Shown here piece by piece: positions 54,756 through 63,532 of a stretch of DNA of 64,000 nucleotides; within the stretch, counting starts at the first letter, position 1, and the number at the start of each line of letters is the position of its first letter. A model generated the notes under the pieces. It saw only the letters and a program-made list of their open reading frames with translations, searched no databases and was not told the DNA's origin. The DNA lies in assembly GCA_001770725.1 (NCBI GenBank), contig MERU01000001.1, positions 310,001 through 374,000 on the forward strand. The letters run 5' to 3'. The DNA is from Burkholderiales bacterium RIFCSPHIGHO2_01_FULL_63_240 (GTDB lineage Bacteria > Pseudomonadota > Gammaproteobacteria > Burkholderiales > Burkholderiaceae_C). Both the position numbers and the translations under genes were made by a program.

Positions 54756-55535
54756 TTGCTCGACCTCACCGCCACGAACATCGGCCTGATGCTGCTGGCC
54801 TCGGCCGGCGCCGGGCTGGTTGACGCCATCGTGGGCGGTGGCGGGCTGATCATCGTGCCCTCGCTGTTCGCGCTGTTCCCGCAGGCGGTGCCGGCCACGC
54901 TGCTGGGCACGAACAAGGCCGCCTCCATCTGGGGCACGGGCTGGTCGGCCTGGCAGTTCTCCCAACGCGTGAAGCTGCCGTCCAGGCGGCTGCTGGGCGC
55001 CATCGTGGCGGCCATGCTGGGTGGGCTGATCGGGGCCTGGCTGGCCACGCGCGTGCCGGCCGACCGGTTCAGGCTGGCCCTGCCCGTGGTGCTCACGGCC
55101 GTGTGGGCCTACACGCTTTGGCGCAAGGACCTGGGCCACAGCCACGCGCCGCACCTGTCGCCGCGCGCCGAAACCTTGACCGCCACCGGGCTCGGTGCGC
55201 TGATCGGTTTTTACGACGGCGTGTTCGGCCCTGGCACGGGCAGCTTCTTCGTGTTCGCGCTGGTGCGCTGCCTGGGCTGGGACTTCCTGCACGCCAGTGC
55301 CGCGGCCAAGCGCCTGAACTTCGCCACCAACGTGGCCGCGCTGGCCTGGTTCATCCCGGCCGGACACGTGGTGTGGGCGCTGGCCTTGCCCATGGCCGTG
55401 GCCAACGTGCTGGGCAGCAGCGTGGGCACGAAGCTGGCGCTGCGGCACGGCACCTCCTTCGTGCGAGTGGTTTTCCTGATCGTGGTGGCCGCGCTGATCC
55501 TTCAGACAGGGGTGTCGGCCTGGCGCAGCGCTTGA
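54756..55535 (+). CDS. TSUP-family (TauE/SafE) membrane permease
   Basis: A 259-residue membrane protein with about eight hydrophobic helices. It starts with the TSUP pattern AGLVDAIVGGGGLIIVPSLFALFP and has a second-half copy (GFYDGVFGPGTGSFFVFALV), as expected for the duplicated family. Members export sulfite, sulfoacetate or other organosulfur anions; the substrate is unknown. The start is TTG 54756, 16 bp after proA, so the two may be co-transcribed. Confidence 0.85.
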   Translation: MLDLTATNIGLMLLASAGAGLVDAIVGGGGLIIVPSLFALFPQAVPATLLGTNKAASIWGTGWSAWQFSQRVKLPSRRLLGAIVAAMLGGLIGAWLATRVPADRFRLALPVVLTAVWAYTLWRKDLGHSHAPHLSPRAETLTATGLGALIGFYDGVFGPGTGSFFVFALVRCLGWDFLHASAAAKRLNFATNVAALAWFIPAGHVVWALALPMAVANVLGSSVGTKLALRHGTSFVRVVFLIVVAALILQTGVSAWRSA

Positions 55536-55580
55536 GCCGTCCTCCCTAGAATCAGACCACACCCCTGCCAACACACACCT

Positions 55581-56711
55581 GTGAACCACAACCCCTTTCG
55601 CTTGCGGGACCTGACCGGCCCACAACTCGGCACCGCCATCCAGGCAAAGCACATTCAGGGTCTGGATGCCTTCCGCGCCCTGGCCGTGCTGTTCGTGCTG
55701 CTGGGCCACGGGATCGAAGGCGCGGCCGCCTGGTCCCCTTGGGTGGCGCCCTTGGCGAGCCTGGGGGTCAAGCTCTTTTTCGTGTTGTCCGGGCTGCTCA
55801 TCACCCGGCTGCTGCTCGATGAGATCGATCGCAACGAGCGCATCGACCTGGCTCGTTTCTACCGTCGGCGTTTTGGCCGGCTCATGCCGGCGTTCTACCT
55901 CTACCTTGTGGTCGCCATCGCCATCCTGTTGGTGCGCGGCAAGCCTGTGCCCTGGGACGCGGTCGCCTCAGCCGTGCTCTACGTGACCAACTACTTCCAG
56001 GCCTTCAATGGTGCGCCCACGCACATCGTGTCGCACTGCTGGTCCCTGGCGGTGGAGGAGCAGTTCTACGTGATCTGGCCGCTGCTGCTGACCTGGGTGA
56101 TGCGCCGCCGTTGGGCCCCCGAGAGGGTGCTGGCCATCGGCATCGTGGCGATCTGGACCTGGCGCCTCGCCCTGGTGTTGTTCACCGACACCAGCGAGGC
56201 CTACCTTTACCGGGCCCTCGACACCCGGGGCGACGAGCTTTCGATGGGCTGTCTGCTGGCGGTGTTGACCCGTCAACCCGCATGGCAGGACCGCATGGCT
56301 GGCTGGCTGCGCACCCCCGGCCTCATCCCCGTGGTGATCGGTCTGCTGTACGCCAGCACCACTTTCGTCGGGGGCGACCGGCTGGCGCGCTTCGGCATCG
56401 CCTTCATCTTCGACACGCTGTTCATCGGCGTGCTGCTCCTGTCGGTCAGCGTCGCGGCCACACATGGGCAAGGCTGGATCGCCCGGTTGCTGAACCAGCC
56501 CACCCTCGTGCGCATCGGCCATGTCTCGTACTTCATGTACCTGTTCCACGGCTTGATCATGCACACCTCGATGCGGTTGATCGAGCGCCACACGGGCAGC
56601 TTCGCTTTGGGCCTGCTTGGCGCCATCGCCCTGGTGTACCTCGCTGCGCGCATGTCGTTCGTGTTTTTCGAAACACCCATGCGCCGCTGGATCACGGGCT
56701 CCTCGCGCTGA
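55581..56711 (+). CDS. Acyltransferase 3 family membrane protein (OafA-like)
   Basis: A 376-residue membrane acyltransferase. The family motifs LDAFRALAVLFVLLGHG (Arg and His), FFVLSGLLITRLLLDEI, RFYRRRFGRLMPAFYLYL and SLAVEEQFYVIWPLLL are present. About ten helices follow. Such proteins O-acetylate surface glycans. No SGNH domain is attached. The start is GTG 55581; no clear ribosome-binding site. Confidence 0.9.
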   Translation: MNHNPFRLRDLTGPQLGTAIQAKHIQGLDAFRALAVLFVLLGHGIEGAAAWSPWVAPLASLGVKLFFVLSGLLITRLLLDEIDRNERIDLARFYRRRFGRLMPAFYLYLVVAIAILLVRGKPVPWDAVASAVLYVTNYFQAFNGAPTHIVSHCWSLAVEEQFYVIWPLLLTWVMRRRWAPERVLAIGIVAIWTWRLALVLFTDTSEAYLYRALDTRGDELSMGCLLAVLTRQPAWQDRMAGWLRTPGLIPVVIGLLYASTTFVGGDRLARFGIAFIFDTLFIGVLLLSVSVAATHGQGWIARLLNQPTLVRIGHVSYFMYLFHGLIMHTSMRLIERHTGSFALGLLGAIALVYLAARMSFVFFETPMRRWITGSSR

Positions 56712-57917
56712 TCAAGGCGCAGGCATCCAGCCGATGTCGTGCGCGTGCAGGCTCTGCACGAACCACTTGCCATCGGCCTCGGTGATGGCGGTGGTCTCGG
56801 GGTAGGCGCCGCTGGGGTCCTGCAGGTCGGCCACGATGCGGCCGGTGTCGTCGAAGGCGATCACGTGGCCATAAGCCTTCGGCACAGGCCACAGCGCACG
56901 CGGCAGGCGCAGCGTGATCGAACGCAGGATGGGGTGCTGCGCCGCGGCGTCGATGACGGGGCTGCGCGGCTTGGTCAGCCCGACCCAGATGCGACCGCCT
57001 TCGCCGCGCGTGAGGTTGTCGGGGTAGCCAGGCAGGTTGTCGATCAACACCTTGGCGGCGCCTTGCTGCATGGCCTGCTGGATGGTGGGCACCCCGACGT
57101 GGCCGTCAAAGGTGCGCACCAGCGAGAGCTTGGCCAGGTCGATGGCGAGCACGCGGTAGGTGGCGGTCTCCGACAGGAACAGCTGCTTGCCATCGGCCGA
57201 GAAGGCGATGCCGTTGGGGAAGCACAGCCCCGTGAGGGCCACGCGCGCCTGCAGGGTGTTCGGGTCTTGCGCGATCAGCCGGCCCGTGCAGCTGTGCTCG
57301 AGGATGTCCAGCACGCTGGCCTCGAAGGTGCCGCCACTTTCCTTGGCCCCGAAACGGCGGGAGGCGTCGGTGAGCCAGAGGGTGCCGCCCGGGCCGACCT
57401 TGACCGCGTCGGCATAGCGCACCGGGTCATCGGGCACGGGGTGCGAAACCGAAGTCAGGATGGGCTCGACCTGGGCCTGCGCCCCTTGGCCGGTGACCCG
57501 CAGCAGGCCCTTGTAGGCGTCGGCGATGAGCAAACGGCCCTGCGCATCGACATCGAGGCCGAGCGGACGGCCACCGGTGTTGAGCACGGTCTCGCGGCGC
57601 TGGCCGGCGGTGTCCACGCGCACGACATCGCCGTTGCTCAGGCCGGTGTAGAGCCAACCCTGGTGCGCCACCATGTGCTCCGGCCCGACCTGGCCTTCGC
57701 CCAGGGCGATGCGTTGCAGGCCCTTGAGCCGTTCATTGGGCTGGTGCGCGCCGGTGTGCCCCGGGTCCTTGGGGGCCTCCCAGGCCACCGGCGTCACCGG
57801 GATGGGCCAGAACAGCAGGTAGGCCGCCGCTGCCACGATGGGCGTGGCCCAGGAGGCGATCCAGGCCATGCGGCCACGTTGGCGGGAAGCGGGCGAAAAA
57901 CGACGAGACAAGGACAT
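56712..57917 (-). CDS. SMP-30/strictosidine-synthase-like beta-propeller protein
   Basis: A 401-residue protein with an N-terminal membrane anchor (residues about 17-38). A beta-propeller follows with strictosidine synthase-like blades (GRLLIADAYKGLLRV, GGTLWLTDASRRFG, LCFPNGIAFSADGKQLFLSETATYRV, GYPDNLTRGEGGRIWVGL). It is probably a periplasmic hydrolase or lactonase; the substrate is unknown. CCGGAG lies well before ATG 57917. A DUF2061 gene is divergent, 216 bp away. Confidence 0.8.
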   Translation of the reverse strand: MSLSRRFSPASRQRGRMAWIASWATPIVAAAAYLLFWPIPVTPVAWEAPKDPGHTGAHQPNERLKGLQRIALGEGQVGPEHMVAHQGWLYTGLSNGDVVRVDTAGQRRETVLNTGGRPLGLDVDAQGRLLIADAYKGLLRVTGQGAQAQVEPILTSVSHPVPDDPVRYADAVKVGPGGTLWLTDASRRFGAKESGGTFEASVLDILEHSCTGRLIAQDPNTLQARVALTGLCFPNGIAFSADGKQLFLSETATYRVLAIDLAKLSLVRTFDGHVGVPTIQQAMQQGAAKVLIDNLPGYPDNLTRGEGGRIWVGLTKPRSPVIDAAAQHPILRSITLRLPRALWPVPKAYGHVIAFDDTGRIVADLQDPSGAYPETTAITEADGKWFVQSLHAHDIGWMPAP

Positions 57918-58078
57918 GGGTGTGCTCCGGGCAATCCGTGAAGTATTCAACAAAGCCCGGTCGGCGCCGACCGGGTGTGGCCCGGGTGTGCACCAGGTGT
58001 GGTCAGCCAGCACTGATCGATCGCCAGAAACTATCAGATCAATTCATGCAATCGTTTTGACCGAATGCTTGCCACCCG

Positions 58079-58101
58079 AAATAATGAGAACCATTCTCAA
58101 A
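58079..58101 (+). promoter_or_regulatory. Fur-box-like site upstream of DUF2061 gene
   Basis: AATAATGAGAACCATTCTCAAAC contains the near-palindrome TGAGAA-CCA-TTCTCA and matches the Fur consensus (GATAATGATAATCATTATC) at many positions. It lies about 35 bp before the start codon, where it would overlap the promoter. Confidence 0.7.
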
Positions 58102-58133
58102 CAACAACCCGAGTTTCAGAAAAGGAGCCCACC

Positions 58134-58394
58134 ATGGCCAAGACCGCAACGTTCGGCGTGATGCACGTGATCACCGCATTCAGCGTCACCTACGCCATGA
58201 CGGGCAGCATCGCGGTGGCCGGCGCGGTCACCTTCGTCGAGCCCCTGGTCAACACCGTGATGCACTACTTCTTCGACAAGTACTGGGATCACCCGCGCGC
58301 CCTGTACTTGCGCGAGCGTGTCGCCGAGGCCATCCCGCGCCTGGCGCCCAGGTTGACGCCCCAGGTGATCAGGGCGCAGGCCGAAACCGCCTGA
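58134..58394 (+). CDS. DUF2061 membrane protein
   Basis: An 86-residue protein with the DUF2061 pattern: VMHVITAFSVTYAMTGSIAVAGAVTFVEPLVNTVMHYFFDKYW, covering two membrane helices. The role of the family is unknown. AAAAGGAG lies well before ATG 58134. A Fur-box-like site upstream suggests iron control. The gene stands alone. Confidence 0.85.
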   Translation: MAKTATFGVMHVITAFSVTYAMTGSIAVAGAVTFVEPLVNTVMHYFFDKYWDHPRALYLRERVAEAIPRLAPRLTPQVIRAQAETA

Positions 58395-58405
58395 GGATCC
58401 GGGAA

Positions 58406-58433
58406 CAAAAAAGGCAGCCACCTGGGCTGCCTT
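58406..58433 (-). terminator. Rho-independent terminator of fpr
   Basis: GGCAGCC and GGCTGCC form the stem, and on the minus strand a T run follows. It lies 40 bp after the end of the ferredoxin reductase gene. Confidence 0.85.
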
Positions 58434-58472
58434 GGTCACGCCGGGTGCCCGCTCGGCACCCTGTGGTCGCGA

Positions 58473-59249
58473 TCACTTCTCGACGAAAGCGCGTTCGATC
58501 ACGTAGTCGCCCGGCTCGCCCTGCGACGGCGAGATCTTGAAGCCACGGTCGTCCAGGATCTTGCACAGGTCGGTCAGCATCGAGGGGCTGCCGCACATCA
58601 TGGCGCGGTCGGTGGCCGGGTTCAGCGGCTGCAGGCCGATGTCGGCGGCCATCTTGCCGTTGACGATCAGGTCGGTCAGGCGCCCCTGGTTGCGGAAGGT
58701 TTCGCGCGTGACCAGCGGGTAGTAGATCAGCTTGTCGCGCACCAGCTCGCCCAGCAGCTCGTGGTTGGGCAGGTCTTCGGAGATGAAGTCGTGGTAGGCC
58801 AGCTCGGAGACGGTGCGCACGCCATGCACCAGCACCACCTTCTCGAACTTCTCGTAGGTGTACGGGTCCTGGATGATGCTCATGAACGGCGCCAGGCCGG
58901 TGCCCGTGCCGAACAGGTACAGGTTCATCGCGGGCTTGAGGTCATCGACCACCAGCGTGCCCACGGCCTTGCGGCTCACCAGGATCTTGTCACCCACCTT
59001 CAAGTGCTGCAGGCGCGAGGTCAGCGGGCCGTCGGGCACCTTGATGGACAGGAACTCCAGGTGCTCTTCGTAATTGGCGCTGGCGATCGAGTAGGCGCGC
59101 ATCAGCGGCTTGCCGTTGACCTCCAGGCCGATCATCACGAAGTGGCCGCTGGCGAAACGCAGGGCCGGGTCGCGCGTGGTCTTGAAGCTGAACAGCGTGT
59201 CGTTCCAGTGGTGAACGTGGGTGACGGTTTCGTGGTTGAACGCGGCCAT
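58473..59249 (-). CDS. fpr: Ferredoxin/flavodoxin-NADP reductase
   Basis: A 258-residue FAD enzyme moving electrons between NADPH and ferredoxin or flavodoxin. The FAD motif is [17 protein letters not shown] (RxYSxxS), with SRKAVGTLV (FAD phosphate). The NADP motif is [13 protein letters not shown], and [12 protein letters not shown] comes later. It ends in Glu-Lys like subclass I bacterial Fprs. It is divergent from queC. Confidence 0.94.
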   Translation of the reverse strand: MAAFNHETVTHVHHWNDTLFSFKTTRDPALRFASGHFVMIGLEVNGKPLMRAYSIASANYEEHLEFLSIKVPDGPLTSRLQHLKVGDKILVSRKAVGTLVVDDLKPAMNLYLFGTGTGLAPFMSIIQDPYTYEKFEKVVLVHGVRTVSELAYHDFISEDLPNHELLGELVRDKLIYYPLVTRETFRNQGRLTDLIVNGKMAADIGLQPLNPATDRAMMCGSPSMLTDLCKILDDRGFKISPSQGEPGDYVIERAFVEK

Positions 59250-59439
59250 AGGATGTCGTTGCCTGTCGGTGCCAGTGAAAAGCCTGTGTCGGAAACCCTC
59301 TATTGTCGCCCAGATCGAACGCCCCCGCCCGACGCTGGCGCATCCGCCCGGGAGGGCGCAGCATCCTGCCGGCGGTGATCGTCTATGCTCCCGGGCTCAG
59401 GGAACATCTTTTGCCTGCCCGCCAGCACACCTGAACGCC

Positions 59440-60195
59440 ATGCTGTCCGACATCGCCCTCATCCAGCACGACCCACGCACCGCCCTGGTGGTGTTCTCGG
59501 GTGGCCAGGACTCGACCGCCTGCCTGGCCTGGGCCCTGGCCCGCTACGCACGCGTCGAGACCATCGGTTTCGACTACGGCCAGCGCCACAAGGTGGAACT
59601 CGACTGCCGCCTGCGCGTGCGCGAGGAAATCCGCCAGCGCTTTCCCGACTGGGGCGCGAAACTGGGCGAAGACCACCTGCTCGACCTGGGCCTGCTGGGC
59701 CAGATCTCCGACACCGCCCTGACCGAAACCCGCGCCATCGAGATGCAGGCCAACGGGCTGCCCAACACCTTCGTGCCCGGGCGCAACCTGCTGTTTTTGA
59801 CCTTCGCCGCCGCCCTGGCCTACCGCCGTGGTGCCACGGTGCTGATCGGTGGCATGTGCGAGACCGACTTCTCGGGCTACCCCGACTGCCGCGACAACAC
59901 GCTCAAGGCCCTGCAGGTGGCCATCAGCCTGGGCCTGGATGGCCCGATGACCATCGAGACGCCGCTGATGTGGCTGACCAAGGCCCAGACCTGGGCGCTC
60001 AGCCACGAGCTCGGCGGCGACGCGCTGAGCGAGCTCATCGTCGAACACACCCACACCTGCTACCTGGGCGATCGCAGCCAGCGGCACGACTGGGGCCATG
60101 GCTGCGGTCAGTGCCCGGCCTGCGAATTGCGCCGCTCGGGCTGGCTGGCCTGGCGCAAGACACAAGCATCGACACAAACCAAGGAAGGAAATTGA
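59440..60195 (+). CDS. queC: 7-cyano-7-deazaguanine synthase QueC
   Basis: A 251-residue ATP-dependent enzyme that turns carboxy-deazaguanine into preQ0 for queuosine synthesis. The PP-loop is [17 protein letters not shown] near residue 17-33, and the zinc Cys cluster near the C-terminus includes CYLGD and [10 protein letters not shown]. Length is normal. ATG 59440 begins the conserved region; the longer frame is not supported. No preQ1 riboswitch was found upstream. lemA begins two bases after the stop. Confidence 0.95.
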   Translation: MLSDIALIQHDPRTALVVFSGGQDSTACLAWALARYARVETIGFDYGQRHKVELDCRLRVREEIRQRFPDWGAKLGEDHLLDLGLLGQISDTALTETRAIEMQANGLPNTFVPGRNLLFLTFAAALAYRRGATVLIGGMCETDFSGYPDCRDNTLKALQVAISLGLDGPMTIETPLMWLTKAQTWALSHELGGDALSELIVEHTHTCYLGDRSQRHDWGHGCGQCPACELRRSGWLAWRKTQASTQTKEGN

Positions 60196-60197
60196 TC

Positions 60198-60791
60198 GTG
60201 AACGTGAGCAGCCTGATGATCATCGCTGTCGGTGTGCTGGTGTTTCTCTGGGTGGTGGGCGCCTTCAACCGCCTGGTTCGCCTGCGCAATGAAATCACCA
60301 ACGCTTTCGCGATGATCGACGTGCAGCTCAAGCGCCGTCACGACCTGATCCCCAACCTGGTCGAGGTGGCCCGCAAGTACCTCGAACACGAGCGCGAGAC
60401 GCTCGAGCGCGTGACCGCCGCGCGCGCGCAGGCCATGGCCGCCTGCGACCTGGTTCGAGCCAAGCCCAACGACGCCGGGCGCCTGCAGAGCCTGTCGATG
60501 GCAGAGACATCGCTGGCCGGCGCGCTCGCGCGCTTTCAGGCCGTGGTCGAGGCCTACCCCGACCTCAAGGCCGACGGCCAGTTGAACGAGCTCAACGAAG
60601 AGCTGCGCCACACCGAGAACAAGGTGGCCTTTGCGAGGCAGTTCTTCAACGACGTCACGCTGAACTACAACAACGCGGTGCAGCAGTTCCCCACCAACGC
60701 GGTGGCCGGCGTCTTCGGCTTCGTGCCGGGCGCGATGCTGGCCTCCACCAGCTCCGAGGCTGAGCGCGAGCCCGTGCGCGTGCAGTTCTGA
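60198..60791 (+). CDS. lemA: LemA family protein
   Basis: A 197-residue protein with one N-terminal membrane helix (LMIIAVGVLVFLWVVGAF) and the LemA pattern NRLVRLRNEITNAFAMIDVQLKRRHDLIPNLVEVA, then a helical body. GTG 60198 follows AAGGAAGGAA. LemA proteins often lie beside M48 proteases, as here (next gene 54 bp later). The role is not well defined; it may help protease or membrane quality control. Confidence 0.93.
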   Translation: MNVSSLMIIAVGVLVFLWVVGAFNRLVRLRNEITNAFAMIDVQLKRRHDLIPNLVEVARKYLEHERETLERVTAARAQAMAACDLVRAKPNDAGRLQSLSMAETSLAGALARFQAVVEAYPDLKADGQLNELNEELRHTENKVAFARQFFNDVTLNYNNAVQQFPTNAVAGVFGFVPGAMLASTSSEAEREPVRVQF

Positions 60792-60845
60792 GGCCCAGTC
60801 CCAAGCGCACCGCCTCGGCCCTGCCGCCCTCTTGTCCTTGAAGCC

Positions 60846-62798
60846 ATGCAGTTCCGGCAATTCCAGCTCCAGGCCCACAGCCGCACGGCGTGGCTGCTGC
60901 TGTGCTTTTTCGCGCTGCTGCTGGCGTTGTCCGGCTTCGTCAACCTGGTGCTGGCGCTGGGCTGGCGCCTGCTGATGCCGTTCACTCAGGGCTTCCCGGC
61001 GCTCTTTTTCGAAACCAACACCGCCCTGGTGATGTTCTTCGTCATCGGTGGCGCCCTGGTCGAGCTCGACCGGCTGCGCAGCGGCGGCGGCGTCCGCGTG
61101 GCGCACTGGCTGGGCGGCGTCGAGGTCGGCGACACCGGCGACGCGCTGCACCGCCGCCTGCTCAATGTGGTCGACGAGATGGCGATCGCCAGCGGCCAGC
61201 CCGTGCCGCGCGTGTTCGTGCTGCCGCGCGAGGACGCCATCAACGCCTTCGTGGCCGGCTGGGGCGCGCAGGACCTGGCGCTGTGCGTCACGCGCGGCGC
61301 GCTGGAGCGCCTCAACCGGGCCGAACTGCAAGGCCTGGTGGCGCACGAGTTCGGCCACATCGAAAAGGACGACCTGCCCCTGACCATGCGCCTGCTGGCC
61401 CTGGTCTGGGGGCTGTCGCTGGTGCACGGCTATGGCCGCAGCCTGATGGCCAGCGACGACGATGGCCGCGTCAACCCGCTGGCCTGGCTGCTGGGCGTGG
61501 TGTTCGCCGCCATCGGCTGGGTGGGCTGGCTGGCCGGCCGCGTGCTGCAGGCCGCGGTCGCGCGCGAACGCGAGCACCTGGCAGACGCCTGCGCCATCCA
61601 GTACACCCGCACGCGCGATGGCCTGGGCAACGTGCTGCGCAAGATCTGGCACGACCAGCAGGTGCTGGCCGGCCGCATGCGCCATCCGGCCTCGGACATG
61701 ATCGCCTCGCTGCTGCTGCAGGAATCGGGGCACGTGAGCTGGCTGGCGTCGCACCCGCCGATCCAGGCGCGCATCCTGCGCATCTGCGGCTCGGTGCTGC
61801 CCCCCATCCCGGCACCGCTGCTGCGGCTCGACGCGGTGGAACCACGCCACGCCCCGACCGCGCCGGGTGCCCTGCTGGCGGCAGAGGGTTCGGCACCGCG
61901 GGGTGGCGGCCACCAAGGTGGCGGTTCAGCCGCGAAGGGCAGCCTCGCAGCGCGCCAGGAGCGCGAAGCCCGCCAGGCCCGACTGCAGGCCGACCGCGAA
62001 GCCCTGCAGCGCCTGCAAGGGCGCGTGGGCCCAACCGAAGAGCGCCTGATCGTGCTGGCGCTGATGATGAACACCGAGAACCCGCGCGAGGCCAAGCTGT
62101 GGCGCAAGGTCGGCGAAGGCGTGCTCCAGCCCGAGCAGATCCTGCAGGACGTCTCGTCTTTGCTGCCCACACGCCGCGTGGCCGAGTTCGAGCGGCTGAC
62201 CGATCGCATCGCGCAGTCGCCCATGCCCCAACGCCGCACGCTGGTCGAGCAGGCCCGAGACCTGCTGCGCGCCGATGGCCGCGTCAGCCCGCGCGAGCGC
62301 CTGTGGTGGCTGGCCCTGAGGCACCGCATGGGGGTGCACCAGCGCGGCAGCCAGGCCTTCATGCGCCCGGTGACAGGACAGGGCCAGGACCTGGCCTCGC
62401 TGCAGCCCTCCGACCTGCATCACGTGCGCACGATGTCTGCCTACCTGGCTCGACTCATCCCAGCGGAACAGACCGACTCGGGCCTGCCCACCGCCAACAG
62501 GGCCTGGCTGGAAGCCGTCAACCACCGACTGAACGCCGACTGGTCAGGCCAGGCAGGAGACACCACCCTGGGAACGATCAACACCGACGCCGACGCCCTG
62601 GCCCACGCGCTGGCGGGCTTGCAGGAGCTGTCGTGGGTGCTGCGCCCGCAACTGATCAAGGCCTGGGTCGAAGAAGCCATGAACCACAGCCCTCAGGGCC
62701 TGATGAGCCACCAGACCGCCGACGTGCTGCGCTTGATGGCCGGCCTGCTCGACGCCCCGATGCCGCCCATGCTCGAGGCGCACTACAAGAGCACCTGA
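60846..62798 (+). CDS. M48 family metalloprotease (HtpX-like)
   Basis: A 650-residue membrane-bound zinc protease. Two membrane helices lie near 15-42 and 55-72. The zinc motif is HEFGH at 167-171 (VAHEFGHIEKDD), with REREHLADACAIQYTR near 240 supplying the third ligand. Two further helices lie between. The C-terminal 300 residues are unrecognised and helical, longer than in HtpX. It probably trims damaged inner-membrane proteins and is coupled to lemA. Confidence 0.9.
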   Translation: MQFRQFQLQAHSRTAWLLLCFFALLLALSGFVNLVLALGWRLLMPFTQGFPALFFETNTALVMFFVIGGALVELDRLRSGGGVRVAHWLGGVEVGDTGDALHRRLLNVVDEMAIASGQPVPRVFVLPREDAINAFVAGWGAQDLALCVTRGALERLNRAELQGLVAHEFGHIEKDDLPLTMRLLALVWGLSLVHGYGRSLMASDDDGRVNPLAWLLGVVFAAIGWVGWLAGRVLQAAVAREREHLADACAIQYTRTRDGLGNVLRKIWHDQQVLAGRMRHPASDMIASLLLQESGHVSWLASHPPIQARILRICGSVLPPIPAPLLRLDAVEPRHAPTAPGALLAAEGSAPRGGGHQGGGSAAKGSLAARQEREARQARLQADREALQRLQGRVGPTEERLIVLALMMNTENPREAKLWRKVGEGVLQPEQILQDVSSLLPTRRVAEFERLTDRIAQSPMPQRRTLVEQARDLLRADGRVSPRERLWWLALRHRMGVHQRGSQAFMRPVTGQGQDLASLQPSDLHHVRTMSAYLARLIPAEQTDSGLPTANRAWLEAVNHRLNADWSGQAGDTTLGTINTDADALAHALAGLQELSWVLRPQLIKAWVEEAMNHSPQGLMSHQTADVLRLMAGLLDAPMPPMLEAHYKST

Positions 62799-62819
62799 GC
62801 CCGCTCGGATCGGGTCGGG

Positions 62820-63497
62820 TCAATCGGCCACGCGGGTGAGCTTGGTCAGGCCCAGCAAGCCATTGCGCAACTCTTCGGGTGCGGCGGGGCCGATGTACAT
62901 GCGCAGGTAGATCTGGAAGGCCAGCTCGTCGTTGATGGCCAGCGACTGCCCACCATCGCTGGTGAGCTGCTTGCCGTTGTGCGTGGCCATCCAGCCCGTG
63001 CCCGGCAGCCAGTCGAGGTTGACGACGTCGCCCTTGACCACGCGCTTGACGTTCGAATACGCCATGCCGATCTGGCCGATGGGGCCGATGAGCTTCTTGA
63101 ACTCTTCTTCGGTGGCCGACTGCTTGAAGTCGGACAGGAAGATGCGAGAGATCGTCGACGAGGTGAACTCGCGCAGGATGTTGAGCTGGATGCGGCGGAT
63201 GCCGTCGAGCCTGTAGATGGCCTCGGGCGTGGTGCGCTTTTCGGGCAGGTACAGGGCCGTGACGTCGGCCTTGAAATAGCCGCGCTTGCGCAAGCCCGCG
63301 CCATTGAGGATGAGCTTTTTGCCGTAGGCCGTGACGGTCTCGGGCAACTCCACCCCTTCGAGCTCGACCGCCGCGTGGGCCGGCGCCGCGAACGGCAGCA
63401 GGGCCGAAGCCGCCGCTGCGATCAGCAGCGCGCGACGGCGCTCATCCGGCGTCGGCAGGCCATCGATGAACGCGCGCAGGGATGGGTCTTTGACCAT
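62820..63497 (-). CDS. Chalcone isomerase-family exported protein
   Basis: A 225-residue protein. After about 20 residues comes a signal-like stretch with an Arg cluster (RRRALLIAAAASALLPFAAPAHA). The mature part follows the bacterial chalcone-isomerase-like pattern (LNGAGLRKRGYFKADVTALYLPEK, LNILREFTSS, KGDVVNLDWLPGTGWMATHNG, FQIYLRMYIG). Bacterial members are not known flavonoid enzymes; their role is unclear. GGAG stands six bases before the ATG. Confidence 0.8.
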   Translation of the reverse strand: MVKDPSLRAFIDGLPTPDERRRALLIAAAASALLPFAAPAHAAVELEGVELPETVTAYGKKLILNGAGLRKRGYFKADVTALYLPEKRTTPEAIYRLDGIRRIQLNILREFTSSTISRIFLSDFKQSATEEEFKKLIGPIGQIGMAYSNVKRVVKGDVVNLDWLPGTGWMATHNGKQLTSDGGQSLAINDELAFQIYLRMYIGPAAPEELRNGLLGLTKLTRVAD

Positions 63498-63532
63498 GTC
63501 AGCTCCAGCTCGAAACGGCGTTCAGCCAGGTG

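Noticed and set aside
59250-59439. A preQ1 riboswitch upstream of queC
   Set aside because: I looked for a small C-rich-loop hairpin with an A-rich tail and found none; the region is an ordinary divergent promoter.
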